A stretch of 64,000 bases of DNA from Brevibacterium picturae (GCF_900105045.1 NZ_LT629739.1:3286001-3350000), one strand, 5' to 3'. Counted from the stretch's first letter, positions 45,500-53,770 are shown. A program made the numbers and translations. The notes: a model not told the origin generated them from the sequence alone.

Positions 45500-46024
45500 T
45501 CAATTCTGGTCGTCGCGGATCATGAAGAGCGTTCCTGCAACCGCTACTATGACGATCACGATGTCAGCGATGTTGCCGATGAACCAGTTGCCGTAGGCGA
45601 GGAAGTCCACGACGTGCCCCTGCGCGAATCCTGGTTGGCGGAAGAGTCTGTCTCCGGCGTGCGAGGCGGCGGCCCCGCCGAGCGCACCGATCCCCACCGC
45701 CCACCCGGGCCGTCGGACACGAAACGCGAAGACAAGCGCGGCAATGGCGACGGCCACGGCCACCAGAGCAAACACCCAGGTGAACCCCTCGCCGAAGGAG
45801 AACGCCGCGCCGGGATTGTAGGCGAGCTGCAAGCCCAGCAGGTCACCGACCAGCGGGATTCGCTCACCCTCGATGAGCGTGGCCTGGGCCCACGCTTTCG
45901 TTCCCTGATCGATTAGGACGACGACCAGGGCCAGCAGGAGCGACGCTGCGGTGAGCCGCCAGCGCCCCCTCTGCGGCGGTTCTACCGACGCCGGCTCAAT
46001 GTCGGAGGTCGCGTCCGGGGTCAT
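45500..46024 (-). CDS. lspA: Lipoprotein signal peptidase, divergent
   Basis: The 174-residue protein has four hydrophobic segments and LspA motifs: an early Asp in VVLIDQGTKAW, LAYNPGAAFSFG, the catalytic Asp in GDRLFR, and the second Asp in GNIADIVIVIV. The usual GGAxGNxxDR reads GAAASHAGDR, with Gly-Asn replaced by Ser-His. It cleaves prolipoprotein signal peptides in the membrane. ATG 46024 overlaps the cadD stop as ATGA, so it belongs to the cadmium operon. Accessory LspA genes are known beside cadAC in some Gram-positive bacteria. The TlpA-like lipoprotein of the same element could be its substrate. Confidence 0.86.
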   Translation of the reverse strand: MTPDATSDIEPASVEPPQRGRWRLTAASLLLALVVVLIDQGTKAWAQATLIEGERIPLVGDLLGLQLAYNPGAAFSFGEGFTWVFALVAVAVAIAALVFAFRVRRPGWAVGIGALGGAAASHAGDRLFRQPGFAQGHVVDFLAYGNWFIGNIADIVIVIVAVAGTLFMIRDDQN

Positions 46025-46620
46025 GCGAGGGCCTCGATGAGGCGGATGATGACGCCGGACTCGACCAGGATGAACAGGCCCAGTCCGATGAACACGACCG
46101 GGACGAGCCAGTGCTCGACGCGTTCGAGCGTTTCGGTGACGGCCTTGTGAGTTCCGATTAGGCGTCCGGCCGCGCACCACACGGCGACGAGTATCAGAAA
46201 TACGACGATCATGATCGTGACGTCGCCGGGCGAGCTGGTGCGGAAAATGGGCGTGTAGAGCGAGATATTGTCGGCCCCGTTGGCGATCGTGATCCCGGCG
46301 ACGCCCCACAGCCCGACCGCGGCGATCTTGTCATCGTCATCGCCGTTGCGGCGCAAGCCGCGCACGAGGGCCCAGATACCGATGCCGAGCGGGATCAAGC
46401 CGAGGAATCCCACCCACTCATCCGGGATGATCGTGAGACCGAGCGCAGCGACCACGCTGATCACGACGAGGGTGATGAACCCGAGGTACTGGCCCACGAC
46501 GATCTGCCATGGACGAAGCTGGCCTCGGCGAGAGGCGAGGAACAGCACTGTGAGCACGACGATGTCGTCAATGTTGGTCGCAGCGAACAGTCCGATCGCT
46601 GATCCGATGGTCGTGAGCAT
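46021..46620 (-). CDS. cadD: CadD-family cadmium resistance transporter
   Basis: The 199-residue membrane protein has about five or six helices with the family features FAATNIDDIVVLTVLFL, QYLGFITLVVISVVAALG and GITIANGADNISLYTPIF; the acidic intramembrane residues probably handle metal. CadD proteins give Cd resistance in staphylococci and relatives. Its ATG shares a base with the cadA stop and its stop overlaps the lspA start, showing tight translational coupling. Confidence 0.9.
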   Translation of the reverse strand: MLTTIGSAIGLFAATNIDDIVVLTVLFLASRRGQLRPWQIVVGQYLGFITLVVISVVAALGLTIIPDEWVGFLGLIPLGIGIWALVRGLRRNGDDDDKIAAVGLWGVAGITIANGADNISLYTPIFRTSSPGDVTIMIVVFLILVAVWCAAGRLIGTHKAVTETLERVEHWLVPVVFIGLGLFILVESGVIIRLIEALA

Positions 46621-48536
46621 CAGCTCTCCAATCGTGATCTGCGGGTGCGGGCAGCACGCAGACCATTGAGGATCACGACGACCTCCGCGACCTCATGGAC
46701 CAGGACGACAGTGGCGAGCCCCAGGACCCCAAACAGGGCCAGAGGGAGCAGTACGGCGATAATCAGCAGCGACAGAATGATGTTCTGATTAATGATCCGC
46801 CGACCACGGCGGGCGTGATCGAACGCACGCGGGATCAGGCGGAGGTCGTGGCCGGTGAAGGCGACGTCGGCGGACTCGATCGCTGCGTCGGAGCCGGTAG
46901 CTCCCATCGCGATGCCAATATCCGCGGCCGCGAGAGCCGGGGCGTCGTTGATGCCGTCTCCGGTCATCGCGACTGACCCCACCTTCGACAGATCACCGAT
47001 CGCAGCAGACTTGTCCTCGGGACGCAGCTCCGCGCGCACGTCATTGATGCCCGCCTGGCCAGCCAGCGCACCAGCGGTCCGGGCGTTGTCTCCGGTGAGC
47101 ATCGTCATCCCAATGCCCTGATCCGCGAGCGTGCCGACGACCTCGGAGACTTCAGGGCGCAGCTCATCACGGACACCAACCGCCGCGGCCGGGAAGCCGT
47201 CGCGGTGGACGATCACGACGGTCATGCCTTGCTCTTCCAGGGTTGAGACCTGGCCACCGAGCTCGCCGGCGTCGAGCCAGCGGGGGCTGCCGACGGTGAT
47301 ACGAGCGCCGTCGACAATGCCTTCGACGCCGTATCCGGTCTGCTCGGTCACGTTCGCAGCTGCGGGCACACCGGGTGCAGATGCCGTGATCGCTGCCGCG
47401 AGGGGATGCGTGCTGTGCTGCTCCAGCGCCGCCGCCCAGGCCAGCGCCTGCGTCTCAGCAACGCCGTCCACGGTCAGGACGGCGGTGACCGCGGGCTCGT
47501 TGCGGGTCAGGGTGCCGGTCTTGTCGACGGCGACGTGCCGGATCGTGCCGAAGCGCTCGAAGACGGCACCGGACTTGATGATCACGCCGAACTTGCTCGC
47601 CGCACCGATCGCGGCGACGACCGTCAACGGCACCGAGATCGCCAACGCACATGGAGAGGCGGCGACCAGCACGACGAGCGCACGCGTGATCCACACATCC
47701 GGGTCACTCAACAGCGACCCAAGGATCGCGACCACCGCAGCGAGGATCAGAACGCCGGGCACCAGTGGACGGGCGATCCTGTCCGCGAGACGAGCACGCT
47801 CGCCCTTCTCCGTCTGTGCCTGCTTCACCAGCTCGACGATCGTGGTCAGCGAGTTATCGGTGCCCGCCGCAGTCGTCTCGACCTCCAGCGCGCCCGAGCT
47901 GTTGATCGCGCCCGCCGACACCTCATCACCCGGATCGACCTCGACCGGAATCGACTCCCCAGTGATCGCCGACGTATCCAGGCTGGAGCGCCCCGAGCGG
48001 ACGATCCCATCGGTCGCGATCCGCTCGCCTGGGCGGACGAGCAAGATTTGCCCGGCAACCAGCTCCTTCGCGGGGACCTCGACGGAGACGCCGTCGCGCA
48101 ACACGATCGCCGTCTCCGGCACGAGCTTCAGCAACGCCCGCAACCCGCCCCGGGCGCGGTCCATCGCCTTATCCTCCAGCGCCTCAGCGATCGAATACAG
48201 GAACGCCAGAGCCGCAGCCTCCTCGACATACCCGAGGATGACAGCGCCGATCGCACTGATCGACATCAACAGCCCGATACCGAGCTTGCCCTTGAAAAGC
48301 TTCCGGATCGCTCCCGGAGTGAACGTCGACGCGCCCAGCAACAGACCGATCCAGAACAGCACAAGCCCCAGGATCTCGAGGGCGGACCAATCGAAGATCA
48401 GCCCGGTCAGGAACGCAACGCCGGAGAACACCGGCACCATGATTCCGCGATCCTTCCACCAGGGCCTCTCTACTTCTTCGATTTCCTCTCCCGCCGTGGC
48501 AGCAGGCTCGTGCTCGCAGCCGCACGCCGCGCTCAC
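46620..48536 (-). CDS. cadA: P1B-type heavy-metal ATPase (Cd/Zn/Co efflux)
   Basis: The 638-residue pump has TGES (about 192-195), the phosphorylation motif DKTGT (Asp338), GDGINDAPAL near the C-terminus, and a transmembrane SPC (about 294-296) in place of the CPC common in CadA. SPC together with a C-terminal HE motif (VLVHEVAE) recalls the P1B-4 branch and CtpG/CtpD proteins. The short N-terminus has CGCEHEP and no full metal-binding domain. GTG 48536 overlaps the cmtR stop (GTGA); a longer frame to 48590 overlaps cmtR further and is less likely. It exports divalent soft metals from the cytoplasm; cadmium is inferred from CmtR and CadD. Confidence 0.9.
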   Translation of the reverse strand: MSAACGCEHEPAATAGEEIEEVERPWWKDRGIMVPVFSGVAFLTGLIFDWSALEILGLVLFWIGLLLGASTFTPGAIRKLFKGKLGIGLLMSISAIGAVILGYVEEAAALAFLYSIAEALEDKAMDRARGGLRALLKLVPETAIVLRDGVSVEVPAKELVAGQILLVRPGERIATDGIVRSGRSSLDTSAITGESIPVEVDPGDEVSAGAINSSGALEVETTAAGTDNSLTTIVELVKQAQTEKGERARLADRIARPLVPGVLILAAVVAILGSLLSDPDVWITRALVVLVAASPCALAISVPLTVVAAIGAASKFGVIIKSGAVFERFGTIRHVAVDKTGTLTRNEPAVTAVLTVDGVAETQALAWAAALEQHSTHPLAAAITASAPGVPAAANVTEQTGYGVEGIVDGARITVGSPRWLDAGELGGQVSTLEEQGMTVVIVHRDGFPAAAVGVRDELRPEVSEVVGTLADQGIGMTMLTGDNARTAGALAGQAGINDVRAELRPEDKSAAIGDLSKVGSVAMTGDGINDAPALAAADIGIAMGATGSDAAIESADVAFTGHDLRLIPRAFDHARRGRRIINQNIILSLLIIAVLLPLALFGVLGLATVVLVHEVAEVVVILNGLRAARTRRSRLES

Positions 48537-48892
48537 GCGTCGGCCCCCGCTCCGCAGCACCCCGGCACTATGCACGCCGAATCCACGCACGGCGCGTGCT
48601 CATCCACGGCCAGCGTCACGTCCACCAGCGCGACGAGCGCAGCAGCGAGGTGCGGATCGGCGATCTCGTATCGCGTCTGTCGGCCCTCCGGCTCAGCGAC
48701 CACGATCCCGCAATCGCGCAGGCAGGTCAGATGGTTCGACACGTTCGAACGCGTCAATTCCAACTCTCGAGAGAGCACAGCCGGGTAACTCGGAGCGTCG
48801 AGCAGCGTCATCAGAATCTTGGAGCGCGTCGGATCCGCCATAGCCCGGCCGAGCCGGTTCATGACGTCGAGGCGTGAAGCAATAGTCAGCAT
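48533..48892 (-). CDS. cmtR: CmtR-type ArsR-family cadmium/lead-sensing repressor
   Basis: The 119-residue winged-helix protein resembles mycobacterial CmtR along its length, with LGRAMADPTRSKILMTLLD and LTRSNVSNHLTCLRDCGIV. Cys57 and Cys61 in helix R, and Cys102 in the C-terminal tail, are exactly the three metal ligands of CmtR. Extra C-terminal cysteines (CIVPGCCG) may add metal binding. It should repress its own operon cmtR-cadA-cadD-lspA until Cd or Pb binds. A dyad and a TATAGT box lie directly upstream, so the mRNA may be leaderless. Confidence 0.93.
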   Translation of the reverse strand: MLTIASRLDVMNRLGRAMADPTRSKILMTLLDAPSYPAVLSRELELTRSNVSNHLTCLRDCGIVVAEPEGRQTRYEIADPHLAAALVALVDVTLAVDEHAPCVDSACIVPGCCGAGADA

Positions 48893-48912
48893 GTACTGAA
48901 CTATACAGTGCC
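48893..48912 (-). promoter_or_regulatory. cmtR promoter and operator
   Basis: ACTG-N7-CAGT (48895-48909) forms a dyad overlapping a reverse-strand TATAGT -10 hexamer that ends about eight bases before the cmtR ATG. Binding by CmtR here would block the promoter. A leaderless transcript is likely because no ribosome site is present. Confidence 0.55.
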
Positions 48913-49131
48913 AGCTGACCTATGTGTAATCTAGAGTCGCATGCTTGATCACCGATACCGTGAAGCCGTTTTTGACCCACAGTGGTACACAAAGAGGCTC
49001 AACGGTAAGCGCTGCGGCGCGGAAGCGGATATGCCCAATAAGGAATGGCCATCACCCTCCTGCCTGCTCGGCGGTGAGCTTAGACAGCTGTGATCCATAT
49101 CCCCGCTGGCAGGCCATGTGATTCGAGTCTG

Positions 49132-49152
49132 AATTCTACGAATTGTAGAATT
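49132..49152. promoter_or_regulatory. Dyad operator upstream of the tlpA-like/ccdA operon
   Basis: AATTCTAC-GAATT-GTAGAATT is a perfect 8-bp-arm palindrome in AT-rich DNA, 33 bp before the GTG start. It resembles a dimeric repressor site (ArsR, MarR or TetR class). CmtR in the same element is one candidate, although the sequence differs from the dyad at cmtR itself. The rest of 48913-49185 shows no gene. Confidence 0.55.
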
Positions 49153-49185
49153 ATCTTAAGAATTCATACTGCCCAAGGAGCCAAC

Positions 49186-49815
49186 GTGCAAAACACCTAT
49201 GCGCAGCGATCGCGACTTCGATCCTTTTCCCGCCTGGCCTACGGGAGCGCTTTGCTCGCGGTCACGCTGGGTGCGATCACCGGATGCGCTCCCGCCGACA
49301 AAGGCGTCGAGGACACTTCCGGATCAAATGATCAGGGGTACGTGGCGGGCACGGGAGTGATCACGCAGATTCCCGAATCGCAACGCTCAACACCCGTGCA
49401 GCTGGCCGGAAACACGACGAACGGGGATGCCTTCGACCTACAAGAATGGCAGGGTAGCCCAGTGGTATTGAACTTGTGGTACGCAGCGTGCCCACCGTGT
49501 CGAGAAGAGGCACCAGACCTTCAGGAAAGCTACGAATCGTTTAGCGAGGAGGGAGTGGCCTTCCTGGGAATCAATGTCCGAGATGAAGCTGCTGCGGCAA
49601 ACGCATTTGCTCGACAATTCGGCATCACCTACCCCTCCATGCTCGACAAAGAAGGGCGGGCAGTGGCGGCCTTGAGCGGTCTTCTTCCACCGCAGGCCGT
49701 ACCGTCGACGGTGATTCTCGATTCCAAGGGCCGTCCTGCTGCTCGTGTCGTCGGGATCGTCGATCGCTCGACTCTTGATGGCCTCATCACTGACGTACTT
49801 GCCAAAGACACGTGA
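49186..49815 (+). CDS. TlpA/ResA-like thioredoxin-fold lipoprotein
   Basis: The 209-residue protein has a lipoprotein signal ending in the lipobox AITGC (Cys34), an acidic linker, then an AhpC-TSA/TlpA domain with the redox motif ACPPC (Cys102, Cys105) and the cis-Pro region PPQAVPSTVILD. It would act as a thiol-disulfide reductase outside the membrane, reduced by CcdA encoded next. GTG 49186 follows AAGGAG; an upstream ATG at 49090 lacks a ribosome site. The last four bases overlap ccdA. Confidence 0.88.
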   Translation: MQNTYAQRSRLRSFSRLAYGSALLAVTLGAITGCAPADKGVEDTSGSNDQGYVAGTGVITQIPESQRSTPVQLAGNTTNGDAFDLQEWQGSPVVLNLWYAACPPCREEAPDLQESYESFSEEGVAFLGINVRDEAAAANAFARQFGITYPSMLDKEGRAVAALSGLLPPQAVPSTVILDSKGRPAARVVGIVDRSTLDGLITDVLAKDT

Positions 49816-50591
49816 TCGCTGTGGCAACGATCGGTGAACAGTTCTCACAGATAGCAAGCTCGGGCCCGATGCTGCTGGCAATCCCGATTGCTGTGATCGC
49901 CGGGATCATCTCGTTCCTGTCGCCATGCGTGTTACCACTGGTGCCTGGCTATCTTGGCTATGTCACTGGACTTGCCGGGAAGTCACTCGAAGATCAGAAG
50001 ACATTCCGCGTGGTCATTGGTGTGTTCTTGTTCATGCTCGGCTTTTCGGCAGTCTTCGTCTCAATTGGACTCGTCTTTTCTCTCACAGGGATACTTCTCA
50101 GCGCCTGGGCGGACGTGATCAATCGCATCATGGGTGCGATCGTCATCGTGGCAGGGATCATCTTCATGGGCGGATTGAGTCTCCTCCAGCGGGAGTGGCG
50201 TATCAAGAGCCGCCCTCAGGCGGGATTGTGGGGAGCACCGCTTCTCGGCGGAACGTTCGCGTTCAGCTGGGCCCCGTGCATGGGGCCGACATTAGCGGCA
50301 GTACTTGCTTTGACGGCCAGTTTCGGGCCGACAGGATCCGGTGCCTTGCTTCGCGGGACCATATTGACCCTCAGTTATTGCCTGGGTCTTGGCATTCCCT
50401 TCCTGCTTGTCTCTTTGCTACTCATCAGAGGCGGCGGTCGCATGAGGTGGGTCAAAGATCATCATGCAGCAATTACCCGTGCGGGAGGGGCCGTTCTCAT
50501 CGGAATCGGAATACTGCTGATCACTGGAGTATGGACTCAATGGGTCAACGGACTGCAGGGGCTTATCGGTGGATTTTCCACCGTGGTCTGA
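49812..50591 (+). CDS. ccdA: Cytochrome c biogenesis/thiol-reductant membrane protein CcdA
   Basis: The 259-residue protein has six or so helices and the two intramembrane cysteines of CcdA/DsbD-beta: FLSPCVLPLVPGYLGYVTG and FSWAPCMGPTLAAVLAL. It carries electrons from cytoplasmic thioredoxin to exported thiol proteins such as the upstream TlpA-like lipoprotein. GTG 49812 overlaps the upstream stop (GTGA). Nothing else for cytochrome c maturation is nearby, so a role in thiol repair is more likely. The 261 bp after it are AT-rich, with no gene seen. Confidence 0.9.
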   Translation: MIAVATIGEQFSQIASSGPMLLAIPIAVIAGIISFLSPCVLPLVPGYLGYVTGLAGKSLEDQKTFRVVIGVFLFMLGFSAVFVSIGLVFSLTGILLSAWADVINRIMGAIVIVAGIIFMGGLSLLQREWRIKSRPQAGLWGAPLLGGTFAFSWAPCMGPTLAAVLALTASFGPTGSGALLRGTILTLSYCLGLGIPFLLVSLLLIRGGGRMRWVKDHHAAITRAGGAVLIGIGILLITGVWTQWVNGLQGLIGGFSTVV

Positions 50592-50852
50592 AATGACCGT
50601 TCACTGACACATGGATTCAAGTCTGAAGAGTGAGCGCAGATATCTCTCGAAAACCTTTAATTTTATAAGACGGTCGAATCGAAGGACCGGCACCATCATG
50701 AAGGCTCGAAATTGCGGTCTTGGAATTGTCTCGACAACTCGTCTCGCAGAAAACTGTCTCATAGTCGCGACACCTCGGGCTTTGTAAGTCATTCTGGGAT
50801 ACACGCGAGTTAGTGCCGCATTGTTGCCTTAGGTCGGAAGTAGGGTGGGCCC

Positions 50853-51227
50853 ATGACGAGTCGAGTTGGGGACCTCGTTGTCAAGGCCCAAGACCCAGAT
50901 CGGCTGAGCCGATTCTGGTGCGAAGCGCTCGGATACGAGGTTTCAGCCAAGGACGAAACTGGAGTCGCGATCTCCGGAGCGTCGAATGCCCCGGCGATTC
51001 TCTTCGAGCGCTCGGACGATACTTTCGCGGATGGAACTTTGCATCTCGATCTGTGTCCTACCGACCGGAGTCAAGAAGACGAGCTCGAGAGGCTCTTGTC
51101 TCTAGGTGCGAAGCCAACTGACGTAGTGCCGTCAGGTAGCTGGTACGTCCTCGCGGATCCGGAAGGCAATAAATTCTGTCTCATGGCCAGGCGCATCCCA
51201 AGGGAGCCTGAAGACTTTCACGATTGA
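50853..51227 (+). CDS. VOC (glyoxalase-fold) family protein
   Basis: The 124-residue protein reads as a single VOC module: VGDLVVKAQDPDRLSRFWCE with LGYEV at the start, HLDLCPTD in the middle, and YVLADPEGNKFCLM at the end. It resembles the Glyoxalase_6 group. Such proteins include metal-dependent lyases and antibiotic-binding proteins; the ligand is unknown. ATG 50853 is preceded by TAGGGT, consistent with a leaderless start. It is the last gene of the element before the right inverted repeat. Confidence 0.75.
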   Translation: MTSRVGDLVVKAQDPDRLSRFWCEALGYEVSAKDETGVAISGASNAPAILFERSDDTFADGTLHLDLCPTDRSQEDELERLLSLGAKPTDVVPSGSWYVLADPEGNKFCLMARRIPREPEDFHD

Positions 51228-51340
51228 TGCGGGCTAGTCGCGCAGCGCGGGAGGGAGCTCGACATTCAATTCTTGTCGGGTAGTCCATAAAAGAATGCGG
51301 AAATCGTGAACTCAGTACCGCCACGAAGTGTTGACAGAAC

Positions 51341-51366
51341 ACCGCCAATTATCGCTGAAGCTCACA
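51341..51366 (-). repeat. Right terminal inverted repeat of the cargo element
   Basis: On the reverse strand it begins TGTGAGCTTCAGCGAT and ends TGGCGGT, matching 24 of 26 bases of 43638-43663; a second TGGCGG complement is at 51318-51323. Confidence 0.88.
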
Positions 51367-51950
51367 CGGAAGAACTTAAATACGTCTCGGCGGCGAAGCG
51401 GGAGTTCGCGTCGGAGGCCCGCGAGCTTTCGTATGACATGGCTAGTGTATTTCTCCCCAGGATCTACAGCGGTCGGTTGACTGCGAAGGTTCGGGAGCAA
51501 CTGACACCACTCGTCGCGAAAGGTTATGCGCAATTCATCTCGGACCAGGTCAACTATCGTCTGCAGACTGCCCTAGGCGGATCTCAACGATTTGAGACTT
51601 CTCCGGCCAAGGAAGAAGCCGGAGGAGAATCGTTGGCAGAGGAAAAGGTGGACAGCGATATCGTGACAACTGTCGACGAAATCCAAGGTCACTTGATCGT
51701 CCAGGCCATCCTTAGCCGCGACCTTGATCCGACTCGTGTGACGTTGCGAGACACAAAGTCCTACTGCGGAATCTTGATGGATGACAATAACCGCAAACCG
51801 ATCTGCCGATTCTATTTTCATAACCCTGACAACCTGCGGATCGGGCTATTGGATGAAGACAAAAACGTGACACTTCACCAACTCAACGGATTGCCGGAGA
51901 TCTACCAGCACACGGATGCTCTGCTTGAGGCGGCATCGCGGTACGCGTGA
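51367..51950 (+). pseudogene. COG4748-type restriction-endonuclease-like gene, 3' half
   Basis: From the target duplication onward the frame reads EELKYVSAAKREFASE, YSGRLTAKVREQLTPLVAKG, GHLIVQAILSRDLDPTRVTL and SYCGILMDDNNRKPICRFYF. These are the C-terminal landmarks of COG4748 proteins whose N-terminal half is at 43127-43637. Together the halves encode about 361 residues, the family length, if one 9-bp duplication is removed. A frame extends left to 51306 into the element's inverted repeat (MNSVPPRSVDRTPP...), so a hybrid 214-residue product could be made, but it would lack the nuclease core. An intrinsic terminator follows at 51972. Confidence 0.85.
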
Positions 51951-51971
51951 GTCTTGTCTAAAACGAAACCG

Positions 51972-52011
51972 CCCGGCAGCTCAGTTTGTTGAGTTGCCGG
52001 GTCTTATTCTT
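51972..52011 (+). terminator. Intrinsic terminator of the restriction-like gene
   Basis: CCCGGCAGCTCA (51972-51983) pairs with TGAGTTGCCGGG (51990-52001, one wobble) around GTTTGT, followed by TCTTATTCTT. Confidence 0.85.
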
Positions 52012-52117
52012 GTGCAAGCTGTGTTACGTGCTCAATGAGCTTGAACACCACAAAAATTGAATCGTAGAGGAGAGACCGGCCACGACTGCGAAACGACAGA
52101 CCGAGCTGTATTCGCCT

Positions 52118-53770
52118 CTACGAGTTCACGCGGATGACTTCCTCCTGATACGGCGCAATAACCGATCCCGAGATCCGCAGGTCGAGCACCAGGAACTTCC
52201 GTTCGTCGACCGGAGTCGCCTTCCACTCGTTGACGACCTCGAGGTCGGCCAGCGAGCGAACCGCTACACCCTGTCCACCGGCAGCACTGCCCAGGGCCGC
52301 GAAGTCGATCTCGTCGATGAGCATCGGCGACTTATCCAGCCCTTTGAGGCCATACAGGTTGACCTCGGCACCATAGGCAGCGTCGTTGAACACAACGGCC
52401 ATGCCTCGCCCACCTGCTGAACGAATTGCCGTGTCGAGATCCGACAGGGCCATGGCTCCGCCGCCGTCGCCGGTGGTGAGCACGATCGTCGAATCCTGAT
52501 TCGCGCGGGTGGCTCCGGCAACGCTGTGCCAGCCGAGGCCGATCGATTGGAACGCTGTGCCGACCATCGCCAGACGGTCAGGGGCACTGGGCTCCCAGAA
52601 CATATTCGCCCAGGCGATGAAGTGCCCACCGTCGGAGACGACGACTCGGTCCTCCGGCAGGATTTCGCCCAGTCGTGCCGCAGCAGCACGCGGATCCAGC
52701 CGACCATTCTCGGCGAATTCCGATCCCATCGCGTAGACCCGGTCGGCAGTGGTATCCACGGTCTCGCGCCAGCCGCTCGCACACGCATTGCGTGCCTTCA
52801 GCCGAGAAACCAGTTCGCCTGCCGCCAGGCGAACGTCTGCGCGGACGAACCCACCGACGCGGGCGTTCGTTGCCCGATCATCCGTGTCGATCTGCCAGAC
52901 GGTAGTCGAAGGGTGGAACAGGTCCCCGAAGCGCATGGTGAACTGGTTGAGCGAGGCCCCGAAGACCACAGCGACATCGGCCTCGCGGATACGCTCCATC
53001 GCCTCCGGAGCACCGAATCCTCCGGCCACGCCGAGGTCGTACTCGGAGTCCGGGAAGACGTTGCGGCCCAGCGCCGTGGTCGCCGTCAACGCTCCGGTGG
53101 TCTCTGCCAGGGCGCCGAGCTCTTCCTCTGCGCCAGCCAACCACGCACCACGGCCGGCCAGCAGGACCGGACGCTTCGCCTCGGCGAGGGCAATCGACAG
53201 ACGGGCGAGCGAGGTCTGCGCGAACTCGGATGACGGAGCCAGGGGAGTGGAGTGCCCGGGTCCCGGAACCGAGGGAATCTCGCCGATGTCGAGGGTAGCG
53301 ACATCGTAGGGGATCGCCAGAACGACGGGCACCCGGTAGGTCAGCGCGTGTTCGATGGCGGTGACTGTCGCCGCGGCCGCATCGACGCGGCCCACGGTAT
53401 AGGTGCGCACTCCCACTGCCGAGGCCATAGCGATCTGATCGACGTCCCAGGGTCGCGGGCCGGACGTCGGTTCGTCACCGACGACGAGGACGAGTGGAAC
53501 CTTGGCCTGGGCCGCCTCGGCGAGGGCTGTGAGCGTGTTCGTGAACCCGGCACCGTAGGTCGTGGTGGCCGCTGCGATCCGTCCGGAGGTGCGGAAGTGC
53601 GCATCGGCGGCGACGACGGCGCCTGCTTCGTGTCGGACGGCGGTGTAGGTCGCCGAGGTGGAGGTGAGCAGGGCATCGAGGAAGTAGGCGTTTCCGTTGC
53701 CCATGAGTCCGAAGATTTCGCCGATGTGGTGGGCCAGAGTGTGTGCGACGTGCGCCGATGTGTGAGCCAT
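52118..53770 (-). CDS. Thiamine-diphosphate-dependent enzyme (acetolactate synthase/decarboxylase-like)
   Basis: The 550-residue protein has the three-domain ThDP layout. The N-terminal Pyr domain has FGLMGNGNAYFLDAL and the catalytic Glu in VRHEAGAVVAADAHFR. The middle domain has PVLLAGRGAWLAG. The PP domain has the ThDP motif TTGDGGGAMALSDLDTA followed by NDAAYGAE. It resembles acetolactate synthase-type and 2-keto acid decarboxylases without a regulatory subunit. ATG 53770 follows GAAAGG. Its neighbours are a ureohydrolase, a second ThDP enzyme and a symporter, suggesting a 2-keto-guanidino acid or related substrate; that is inference. Confidence 0.85.
   Translation of the reverse strand: MAHTSAHVAHTLAHHIGEIFGLMGNGNAYFLDALLTSTSATYTAVRHEAGAVVAADAHFRTSGRIAAATTTYGAGFTNTLTALAEAAQAKVPLVLVVGDEPTSGPRPWDVDQIAMASAVGVRTYTVGRVDAAAATVTAIEHALTYRVPVVLAIPYDVATLDIGEIPSVPGPGHSTPLAPSSEFAQTSLARLSIALAEAKRPVLLAGRGAWLAGAEEELGALAETTGALTATTALGRNVFPDSEYDLGVAGGFGAPEAMERIREADVAVVFGASLNQFTMRFGDLFHPSTTVWQIDTDDRATNARVGGFVRADVRLAAGELVSRLKARNACASGWRETVDTTADRVYAMGSEFAENGRLDPRAAAARLGEILPEDRVVVSDGGHFIAWANMFWEPSAPDRLAMVGTAFQSIGLGWHSVAGATRANQDSTIVLTTGDGGGAMALSDLDTAIRSAGGRGMAVVFNDAAYGAEVNLYGLKGLDKSPMLIDEIDFAALGSAAGGQGVAVRSLADLEVVNEWKATPVDERKFLVLDLRISGSVIAPYQEEVIRVNS

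Larger units (their letters stand above)
43638..51366. mobile_element. 7.7-kb transposon-like cargo element with inverted repeats and 9-bp target duplication
   Basis: The two ends share the terminal sequence TGTGAGCTTCAGCGAT in inverted orientation (16 of 16; 24 of 26 over the longer repeat) and have 5'-TG...CA-3' termini. Each end carries two TGGCGG motifs 24 bp apart (43657 and 43681; complements at 51342 and 51318), suggesting transposase binding sites like the multiple end repeats of IS21-type elements. CGGAAGAAC flanks the element on both sides (43629-43637, 51367-51375), and removing the element plus one copy rejoins the COG4748 frame as AAEEL-KYVSA. Cargo: VKOR, DsbA-like protein, LspA, CadD, CadA, CmtR, TlpA-like lipoprotein, CcdA, VOC protein. 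No transposase or recombinase is seen, so it must have moved in trans or lost its transposase. Confidence 0.88.

Noticed and set aside
47131-48843. 570-codon forward frame over cadA and cmtR
   Set aside because: It is antisense to a P-type ATPase with all motifs and to CmtR; its Ser/Thr/Pro/Arg-rich product is typical of high-GC shadows.
43781-51366. Tn3-family transposon
   Set aside because: The ends begin TGT rather than GGGG, the duplication is 9 bp rather than 5, and there is no tnpA, tnpR or res-like site.
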